Shown here: positions 53,843-61,001 of the stretch, in pieces | Layout: each line of letters begins with the position of its first letter | Numbering within the stretch: the stretch's first letter is position 1 | From: Sphingobacterium alkalisoli | GTDB taxonomy: Bacteria > Bacteroidota > Bacteroidia > Sphingobacteriales > Sphingobacteriaceae | Assembly: GCF_005049105.1 (NCBI RefSeq) | Contig: NZ_SUKA01000001.1 | Coordinates: 868,001-932,000 of the forward strand | Reading direction: 5' to 3' | DNA: 64,000 nt | Notes under the pieces: model-generated | Seen by the model: only the letters and a program-made list of their open reading frames with translations | Database searches by the model: none | What the model was told of the DNA's origin: nothing | Program-made: the position numbers and the translations under genes

Positions 53843-55219
53843 TTAACGAACTTTGATCATGCGCCATTCGCTGATCTGAAATAGATTTGTGCCGCCAACG
53901 ATAGCCGTTATATTAAGTCTGTAGTGCGTATAAGACACAGGATAGGCTACATTAAACCTACGCGTCAACAATCTAGTTGCAAAAGTTTGATTCGACCGAC
54001 TATCAATCGTTGTCCAATTAACCCCGTCATTAGACCCTTGAAGGTTCCATTCTTTCGGATCCCGTGATGCGGCGTCGTTTGCAGATGTTAAGGTATAAGC
54101 GCCTATTTTTTGTGGTTCAGGGAATATGAGCGTACAAACGAGATCTCCAATGTAGTTTTGTAGAAGAAATTTACTGGAAAAGTTATTATCTACCATTTTT
54201 TTCGATCCTTCATTATGATCGGCGCCACCGTTATTATCCCTATTAACCGAAAATACCCCTAGATGTGTCACATCTTCTTCAAGCACATTATCACAATCGA
54301 TCAAAATTGTTGTAAAGCTTTTTTCTGTATTCAAGATATGCAGGCTAGGGTTTTCTAAGCGTACCACGATTGCCAGTTGATTTCCAAGATTATTATTGAT
54401 AACGGACCATGGAACATCAAACGCAAAGGTAGCTTCACTTGCATTGCTCGGGAAGTTGACCTTATCCCCAATCGTGAATTCACCTTCTTGTAGAGCTACG
54501 GTATTTGAAGGTAAAGCACCTTCTTGTATCATGGTCTGTACTGTATCGGGATCCACAGCGATGCCCACAGAAAATGCGCTTCCCGGAAAACTCGCCAAAT
54601 TGACCACAAGCGGAACAGATATCCCTCCCGAACTAGCGGAATAGTTTTGTCGGTCTTTCGCTTCGATAATGTTGCCACCTGTCTGTAACGAAATGTAATG
54701 AATATCATCTGCGGTTAAAAGTTCTGTCGTATTGATTACGATAATACCCGTATTTTGCGCTGGATCGACGGTATTCTCTTTGCCAGCGTGGTCTATGGTA
54801 TAACCGATGCCTATTTTTTTGCCAAAATATTTCTCCACCTCCGTTCTTGCTACTGTTATCTGGAACTGTGCTACGTCTGATCCATAACTCACTTCCGCCA
54901 CATTGTCGATCAGTATCGCACTTGAAGATATAGCGGTCACACCGGTTAATTTACCCTCCTGTATCTGCTTCGCTACCGTATCCTGATTTACCTGAAGACT
55001 GACCTCAAAAGCTTTCGCCGCACCTCCACTTAATTTGAGATTCACTGGGATAGTGAGTGTTTCATTTGTTTTTACAATAGTACCAATGTTGTTGCTTGCC
55101 GCTACCTTTACGCCTTGTCCTTCTTGCAGGTCAAAGTCTTCGAGGTTCGCATCTTTACAGGCTCCTAAGCCGCACAGCACGGTAGCTATGAAACCGATTT
55201 TCTTTAATGTTTTCATCAT
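53843..55219 (-). CDS. Lipoprotein with two DUF1735-like domains and a C-terminal discoidin domain
   Basis: 458 residues with a lipoprotein signal (GLGAC, Cys21). Two internal Ig-like repeats (about 40-160 and 180-310), each with the pattern (P)V-L-(S/F)-G-(S/A)-A-(F)-x-V-x-(V)-x-x-D-T-V-x-x-(I/M)-I-Q-E-G, match the DUF1735/BT_3987-like N-domains found in Bacteroidota glycan-binding proteins. The C-terminal F5/8 C domain (about 318-458) contains ANDAASRDPKEWNLQGSNDG and HYRLNITAI. It is probably a surface glycan-binding protein; the ligand is unknown. Confidence 0.82.
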   Translation of the reverse strand: MMKTLKKIGFIATVLCGLGACKDANLEDFDLQEGQGVKVAASNNIGTIVKTNETLTIPVNLKLSGGAAKAFEVSLQVNQDTVAKQIQEGKLTGVTAISSSAILIDNVAEVSYGSDVAQFQITVARTEVEKYFGKKIGIGYTIDHAGKENTVDPAQNTGIIVINTTELLTADDIHYISLQTGGNIIEAKDRQNYSASSGGISVPLVVNLASFPGSAFSVGIAVDPDTVQTMIQEGALPSNTVALQEGEFTIGDKVNFPSNASEATFAFDVPWSVINNNLGNQLAIVVRLENPSLHILNTEKSFTTILIDCDNVLEEDVTHLGVFSVNRDNNGGADHNEGSKKMVDNNFSSKFLLQNYIGDLVCTLIFPEPQKIGAYTLTSANDAASRDPKEWNLQGSNDGVNWTTIDSRSNQTFATRLLTRRFNVAYPVSYTHYRLNITAIVGGTNLFQISEWRMIKVR

Positions 55220-55228
55220 TATTTCGTA

Positions 55229-56953
55229 TTATTTATCCAACCACACACGACCATCCATCTGCCAATTCAATTGACGAGGCACTTTTAACCAACTGATAAT
55301 TTGCGCCGGCACATCGTATGTCCGAGGTACCATTTGGCCCAATTCGGTCGTGGAAGGTGCACATATAAAATCATTAAGTTGGGTACTTGGGTAGCTTGGG
55401 TCACCCAGTTTTAAATTAGCCCCAAATGGTCCCTCGTCGAGGAGCATCCCATTCACGCTACCACCCATAATTGGCCAATATCCTGCCAGATTAGCATAAT
55501 ACGGGTGGTTTGGATCGACGCCTATATCGCAGCTAAACTGCTGCACCATATCCTCTGGCATCGCCGTGTTCCAGATCTTTACATCGGCGAGGTACGCATC
55601 CGAACGCCAGTTTTCTCGGGTAGGTAAAAAGCCGATTCGTAGCGGCCAGCGGGTATCTAGATTTCCCCACCCGGTGATGTTCGCTTCCCGGTTAAATTGA
55701 CCGTTGGTGTATAACCGTACAAAGCGCTCGGTCTCCCGATGTAGACCAACTACGGTTATGGTATTCCAGGTTGCGTCATTCAGCCGCTGATTCTCATCCG
55801 CTTTGACCTCCCCATACCCTTCGTCGCCACGGGCATTGAATACCCAAAAATTATCCGAAAGATGGATTACCCAGCCGTTCATCAGTTCTCTATCCCAACC
55901 TCCTTGCCAGGTCTCTCGTTTCCCGATTATCGAAGGATGGCTGAACCGATAGTTATTATTTGACCCCCTGTTTTTCTTGATTTTAATCTCTATCGTAAAA
56001 TCATTTAATCCAAGATCGAAAAGTTCATTTTCAGCCTGCAGCTCTGCATATTTAACGTCGTTAAAACGCATAAACTCCCCCGAAAGCTTATTCCCGATGT
56101 AAGGCTTTCCGATAAATTTCGAACTGTATTTCGGAGAGTATAAAACCGTAAAGGTGTTCAACGATGGGTTGCTAAACACGGTGTTGTCATTTTCTCCCGC
56201 CGGGATATCAAAATGCCCCCCCTGACTGGAGGTGATAACGACTAACCAGTCTTCACGCGCATAATGCTCCCGTTGCTCTAGTGCTTTTAAGATCCCATCC
56301 ACCTTGCTATCAAAGCTATTGATTGCCTCCCTGTACTCATTGTACGACAGGTCGAATCCACTGTTTATACCCGCTTTCTGTACATCTTCAAAGTGAGCGG
56401 TAATCAAAGAACGATCTTCCACTCCTAGGCTGGCTATCACCTTGTTTTTAACATCCTCGTCACCAGATGCAAGGTTTGCTTCGGCGTCTGTTCCGTAATT
56501 AGCTAAAAATTGCTGATTGGGACTGATAATTTCTATTTTGGCTTCCGGATCAAAGTCTGTTATTCGGCTAAAAATAGAGGGATAAATGTCCAATTTATTG
56601 GTAGCGAAGTTGTTATCTACGACCCCGTGTTTGGTATAATTCACGCCGGTAAAGATATCGGTCCAATTAGCCGCAATGCCTTGTGCATTTTCCTCGCTTA
56701 ATCCTACCCAGGTATGGATGGAGCTTGGTAGCAATTTCGTTAGGGTAGGGGATTTGGCATCCCTTACTGATTGTCCGCGTGCACCGTCCACAATGAGCAA
56801 CAGCACCTTCCGTTCACCATACACGACATCCACATCCTCTTCCTCCTCCTGCGGGGGGATTGTCTTGCTAAACTCCTCTTTACATTGACCTAAAAGACCC
56901 AAGGTTAGCATAGCCATTAACAGCAGCTTAATATTTCTCTGTAGCTTTTCCAT
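55229..56953 (-). CDS. Alkaline-phosphatase-fold lipoprotein with LamG-like insertion (DUF4983-like), metal ligands lost
   Basis: 574 residues, lipoprotein signal (LLGQC, Cys24). The N-terminal part (about 46-275) has the alkaline-phosphatase superfamily fold with Asp56 (IVDGARGQ) and a nucleophile Thr98 (NWTDIFTG). The metal-binding residues are replaced: the usual DxxGH reads QKAGI (Gln192, Ile196), and the usual SDHG reads SSQG (Ser243, Gln244). A concanavalin-A-like LamG segment spans about 300-480 (WNTITVVGLHRETERFVRLYTNGQ). The C-terminus returns to TYDVPAQIISWLKV. It may bind rather than hydrolyse. Confidence 0.78.
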   Translation of the reverse strand: MEKLQRNIKLLLMAMLTLGLLGQCKEEFSKTIPPQEEEEDVDVVYGERKVLLLIVDGARGQSVRDAKSPTLTKLLPSSIHTWVGLSEENAQGIAANWTDIFTGVNYTKHGVVDNNFATNKLDIYPSIFSRITDFDPEAKIEIISPNQQFLANYGTDAEANLASGDEDVKNKVIASLGVEDRSLITAHFEDVQKAGINSGFDLSYNEYREAINSFDSKVDGILKALEQREHYAREDWLVVITSSQGGHFDIPAGENDNTVFSNPSLNTFTVLYSPKYSSKFIGKPYIGNKLSGEFMRFNDVKYAELQAENELFDLGLNDFTIEIKIKKNRGSNNNYRFSHPSIIGKRETWQGGWDRELMNGWVIHLSDNFWVFNARGDEGYGEVKADENQRLNDATWNTITVVGLHRETERFVRLYTNGQFNREANITGWGNLDTRWPLRIGFLPTRENWRSDAYLADVKIWNTAMPEDMVQQFSCDIGVDPNHPYYANLAGYWPIMGGSVNGMLLDEGPFGANLKLGDPSYPSTQLNDFICAPSTTELGQMVPRTYDVPAQIISWLKVPRQLNWQMDGRVWLDK

Positions 56954-56970
56954 TTTTATAATCCCATTAT

Positions 56971-58587
56971 TTATTCTATAATCACTCTAATTATATTAGA
57001 AACATCCTTATTGTCAAATTTCTGGAATTCGCCCATCAAGAGCAATGCCCGTTTACCATCCTCGGAAGTGGTTTCGATAGCTTGGTAGATAGAGCCCAAA
57101 AACTGTCCTGTCGCATTCAGTGTCGTCTCGGCTAGGTTACCGTCGGGATTGATCATCATAAAGCCGTTTCGGGTTACACCTCCATAGGTTAGAAACCGTC
57201 CGGATACCATAATTAGCCCATCGTCTAACTGTTTTGCATAACTAGGAAATCCCCCTAAAAACATCTTAGCCTGAAAGCTTTCATCCAATGTGCCGTCGGC
57301 ATTCAGCAGAGCCATATGCCGCGCCGGTCGGCCATTATAAGTCGTAAACTGTCCTAAAGCGATGTACTTGTTCGTTTCCGCATTATAGGTTACGTTCGTT
57401 ACGAAGTAATCCGCACCTACTCCTTGTGCATTAAAGGTGTTGTCGATGGTACCATCGGGATTCAAGCGCGTAATGTAGCCCACGGTTTTTTCGTCGAAGC
57501 GCGTAAACTGTCCAAAGACTAAAATCTTGCCTTGATGCGGTCCCGATTCATGCACTATCGTGCTTACATCGCCGTTGGCACCTTGAAAGGACGTATTACC
57601 ATTAAAACGGAAGGTTTTGTCTAAGGAACCGTCTAAGTTTAAACGTGCAATTTGCCGTATTTCGACGCTGTCTAAAATCGTCGTATCCCGCGTTTCCCTA
57701 GCGTTCGGTTTGTCGTATTGACGACTCACATAGTAGCGAAAATTACCTGTAGCAATAAGCTTGTTATCCTGCGGATAGAGGCGGAGAACTGCGGCATTAA
57801 ATCCACCGTTAAACCTGGGGACATATTTGGTGGTGTCAGACTGGTCCGGTCTCCTAAAAGGCTTGATGCCGACAGAATCTAGTCCCCCTGTGAGATGCAA
57901 ACTGGTTAAATTCGATATGTTTTCACGCTTCATATCGTAACCAGAGAATGATCCTCCAATGTAATAGCGGTCGCCAAGCTGTGTGATGGCCACTAGTGCA
58001 CCATTTGCACCAAGACCTGTCCGCCAACTCACATCGTAGGCGCCGTTAGAAAATGTCCGTACCAGTCGATTGATCGGTTTTACTAAACCTCTTCGATTGT
58101 AGTCCGTAAAATTGCCGATATAAATCGCCTTTCCATCTGCAGTGATTAATCTGTCGTTTACCGAATTGTTTGTACCCTGCCTAGCCTCCCAGGTCGGGTC
58201 AATTTTTATTCTACCGTCTACCTCAAACTCAGGTCCGAAAATGATAACATCATCAATGGTAATCGACATAATACCGGTACTTGCATATAAAGGTACCTTC
58301 ACCTGAAGATCTTCCCCGTCAAGGCTCACAATTTCCGCCGCTTGCCCGCTGAACTTAACAATCGCTTTGTCCCGGTAATTGGAAAGCCCCGAGACCTTGA
58401 GGTTAACGATTGTGCCCACGCCTCCGCTAGCAGGTGATGGCACTAAGGAGCGATCAAAAACCACACCCAACGTCTCTTTTCCGGGCCCGTACGGCTCGGA
58501 AAAAAATGTCGTCTCTTTCCTACAGCCTGTGATCAATAATGACAGGAAAAGTGCCTCCACAATATATTTTATAATTCCATTTTTCAT
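56971..58587 (-). CDS. IPT/TIG plus delta-60 beta-propeller lipoprotein (DUF5008-like)
   Basis: 538 residues, lipoprotein signal (LLITGC, Cys22). An IPT/TIG-like domain (about 52-125: SPASGGVGTIVNLKVSGL, KVPLYASTGIMSI) is followed by repeats of the delta-60 type, DG(T/S)xDxxFxxxG, at several sites from about 320 on, with the YxxGxFxxYNG partners that form beta-propeller blades. Such proteins often sit between SusD and other lipoproteins. Probably a surface binding protein; no enzymatic motif seen. Confidence 0.82.
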   Translation of the reverse strand: MKNGIIKYIVEALFLSLLITGCRKETTFFSEPYGPGKETLGVVFDRSLVPSPASGGVGTIVNLKVSGLSNYRDKAIVKFSGQAAEIVSLDGEDLQVKVPLYASTGIMSITIDDVIIFGPEFEVDGRIKIDPTWEARQGTNNSVNDRLITADGKAIYIGNFTDYNRRGLVKPINRLVRTFSNGAYDVSWRTGLGANGALVAITQLGDRYYIGGSFSGYDMKRENISNLTSLHLTGGLDSVGIKPFRRPDQSDTTKYVPRFNGGFNAAVLRLYPQDNKLIATGNFRYYVSRQYDKPNARETRDTTILDSVEIRQIARLNLDGSLDKTFRFNGNTSFQGANGDVSTIVHESGPHQGKILVFGQFTRFDEKTVGYITRLNPDGTIDNTFNAQGVGADYFVTNVTYNAETNKYIALGQFTTYNGRPARHMALLNADGTLDESFQAKMFLGGFPSYAKQLDDGLIMVSGRFLTYGGVTRNGFMMINPDGNLAETTLNATGQFLGSIYQAIETTSEDGKRALLLMGEFQKFDNKDVSNIIRVIIE

Positions 58588-58643
58588 ATAAAGAATGTTA
58601 TAATAGATTTTTTATTATCCTTTTTGCTGGCATCCATGTTTCG

Positions 58644-59387
58644 TTATCTCTTGCTTTGTATAATATCTGCTCCTATATGCACATTGCGATATCCAAATTC
58701 CGTCTGCGTGTAGTCCAACACATGGATTACACCATTATGAGGTTGGATATCAGACGATGTAATAGCGACCCCGCCATAAACATCCGGATTAGATAGATCG
58801 CTGATATAGGCCATATGTAGTTGCCTGTATCCCATATAACGCAACACCGATTTGCCGTCAGAGCTTATAGCATCATTAAATACCACTCCGATATTACAAA
58901 CGGCATCGCCTTGGGATTGGTAGTACTGACCGCCATAAACGTTCATCAGGCTGTAATCGACCTGTGGATAATCTGCCAGTTTGTTTTTACCATTGAATAT
59001 ATGCCGATGCAGGTAAAAATTCCAGATCACAGGATCCACATCGCTCAATACTTTAATAGTATCCAAGCCTAGGGCATAAAGCTGGGCATTTAGTCCCCCC
59101 GCTGTGAAAGAACCGATCAATTGCTTTATATCCTCGTCCCGGGGTGCGAAAAAGGTGAATTCTTCGTTGGTGAATTTATCTTCCAAGCCTGCCAGGCGCA
59201 CAATCTGTGCGATAGTGTCAAATTCACGGGGTTTGGCATCCAGATAATCCATTATCGTACCATCGAAGACAGCCTCTGCACGTCCACCATCTGTATAATA
59301 TTCGTCCTCCTTACAAGCAAACAGCAGTGTTGTCAAGACGAAGATTAAGGCAACCTGTTTTATTATTGATTTCATCATAACGTTCAT
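58644..59387 (-). CDS. Fasciclin-domain lipoprotein
   Basis: 247 residues, lipoprotein signal (LLFAC, Cys25). One fasciclin (FAS1) domain (about 45-240): the H1-like TIAQIVRLAGLEDKF and FTFFAPRDEDIKQL, and the H2-like NGVIHVLDYTQTEF. FAS1 domains mediate adhesion and bind glycoproteins or lipids. Frames from ATG 59387 and 59378 are both possible; the first is kept. The stop of susD lies 2 bases upstream, so translation is coupled. Confidence 0.87.
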   Translation of the reverse strand: MNVMMKSIIKQVALIFVLTTLLFACKEDEYYTDGGRAEAVFDGTIMDYLDAKPREFDTIAQIVRLAGLEDKFTNEEFTFFAPRDEDIKQLIGSFTAGGLNAQLYALGLDTIKVLSDVDPVIWNFYLHRHIFNGKNKLADYPQVDYSLMNVYGGQYYQSQGDAVCNIGVVFNDAISSDGKSVLRYMGYRQLHMAYISDLSNPDVYGGVAITSSDIQPHNGVIHVLDYTQTEFGYRNVHIGADIIQSKR

Positions 59388-59389
59388 TA

Positions 59390-60994
59390 TTATCTACCTG
59401 TTGTTGTCCAATATTCATTTAACACGATATGGGGATTGTACCTCCTTGCACTTTCATTCAATGGCCAGGTCCAGGCTCGTCGGTTATACTGGTCTAAGTT
59501 CATCGGAGCCATAGTCCATGCAGCACTAAGAATTCGTCGGGTACGGATCAGATCAAAATAGCGGTGCGCCTCACCGATCAATTCCCGGCATCGTTCCATA
59601 TAGATAAAATCTTTCAGGTCATTGCCACCGCCGCCTGAGTATGGCGATGCTTCTGCTCTACTCCGAACCAGATTGACAGCGGCAGTAGCTTCGCCGTCAC
59701 GGTTGAGCTCAGCAAGTGCCTCTGCCTGCAACAGGATGGCGTCGGAATACCTAAAGATAATAATCGAGTTCGCTGGGTATCCTTGTTCATTTCCCGACGT
59801 AAACACATTATACCCAAATTTTTTGAGCGCAAACTGGCCGTTATCCGAGGCAATATCGTCAAACCACATGTCGCGACGTAGATCGGCTTCGCCTTCCGGA
59901 TAGATGCTGTTCATATACTCAGAAACAAAGTAAGCCGCACTTATGGATTTATCGTGCCTAGGGAACAGGTATGGCCATCTTAAAAAATGACTCCAAAATT
60001 GATAATGGTTTCTGACATTAAAATTGTCCCAATCTTCCGAAAGCCACTGGTCGTCTCCATAGTTGATGCTACGGTAGAACTCAAATAAGGACTCCTCTGT
60101 TCTTCCTTTTGATACTTCGGCCCAATTCTGCGCCGTCAGACTATATAAACGATGTTCCTTGCTGTCGATCAACTCTTTTCCTAATTCAGCTACTTCCGTA
60201 TAATGTGCTTGGCTATTGGCGCGATCAAAAGAAGCATTCCAGGCGTGCATGTGCATCAGCAGCGCAATAATAGCACCTCGTCCAGGACGAGCCCCTCTTT
60301 CGGCGGGATCGCCAAATGTCCAAGGCATCTGATCCTTATGAGGCTCCAGATCGGCAATACATTTGTCGAGTACTGATACCATCGGTTCACGCGGTAGAGA
60401 ATTCGAAAAATAAGGATCGGTGTAATACACCACATCACCATATAGGCGAACCATCCAAAAATAGGTGAAGGCACGGATAAATTTTGCTTCCGCAGTATAA
60501 CGCGCCTGATCAGTACCGTCTACCCCCGGAATACCTTCTTCCAATTTGGATAGCAAGATATTGGCACTTTGGATAACCTGATAATATCCGGTCCAGTCGG
60601 TAATTTTTCCTAGTTCATAATCTTCAAACATGATAGAACTAATTGCTATTGGTAGCGCATTGGCGCCCAATACTTCTACGACCGTACGCTCGGCGGGGTC
60701 AAGCGGACGCGTCCTTGAATCGCCAGCATTAACAGTTGCCTGAATTTCGCCTGAGCGCGCTTCTCCCGTGGCTCCCATTACCCAGCTTTCTCGAATTTTT
60801 TCAAAAAACTTAGCGTACATAAAGGCCATATTCGCTTCCACATCTTCTTTCGACTGGTAGAAGTTATTCCCTGTTAAACGGTCGATCGGCTCTACTGTTA
60901 AATAGTTCTGACAAGCGGTCGTCATCAAAAAGACCGCTGCCAGGAGCAGTCTTTTGATTATCTTATCGTATATCATGTAATTTTTTCTTTTCAT
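59390..60994 (-). CDS. SusD/RagB-family outer-membrane nutrient-binding lipoprotein
   Basis: Surface lipoprotein that forms the lid over the SusC channel and captures the substrate. 534 residues, lipoprotein signal (MTTACQ, Cys28). Several tetratricopeptide-like helices of the SusD fold are visible (YTAEAKFIRAFTYFWMVRLYGDVVYYTDPYF), and the C-terminal part has YSDAILLQAEALAELNRDGEA, GGGGNDLKDFIYMERCRELIGEAHRYFDLIRTRR and a final NPHIVLNEYWTTTGR, typical for SusD. The susC stop is seven bases upstream. Confidence 0.94.
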   Translation of the reverse strand: MKRKNYMIYDKIIKRLLLAAVFLMTTACQNYLTVEPIDRLTGNNFYQSKEDVEANMAFMYAKFFEKIRESWVMGATGEARSGEIQATVNAGDSRTRPLDPAERTVVEVLGANALPIAISSIMFEDYELGKITDWTGYYQVIQSANILLSKLEEGIPGVDGTDQARYTAEAKFIRAFTYFWMVRLYGDVVYYTDPYFSNSLPREPMVSVLDKCIADLEPHKDQMPWTFGDPAERGARPGRGAIIALLMHMHAWNASFDRANSQAHYTEVAELGKELIDSKEHRLYSLTAQNWAEVSKGRTEESLFEFYRSINYGDDQWLSEDWDNFNVRNHYQFWSHFLRWPYLFPRHDKSISAAYFVSEYMNSIYPEGEADLRRDMWFDDIASDNGQFALKKFGYNVFTSGNEQGYPANSIIIFRYSDAILLQAEALAELNRDGEATAAVNLVRSRAEASPYSGGGGNDLKDFIYMERCRELIGEAHRYFDLIRTRRILSAAWTMAPMNLDQYNRRAWTWPLNESARRYNPHIVLNEYWTTTGR

Positions 60995-61001
60995 GGCATA
61001 A

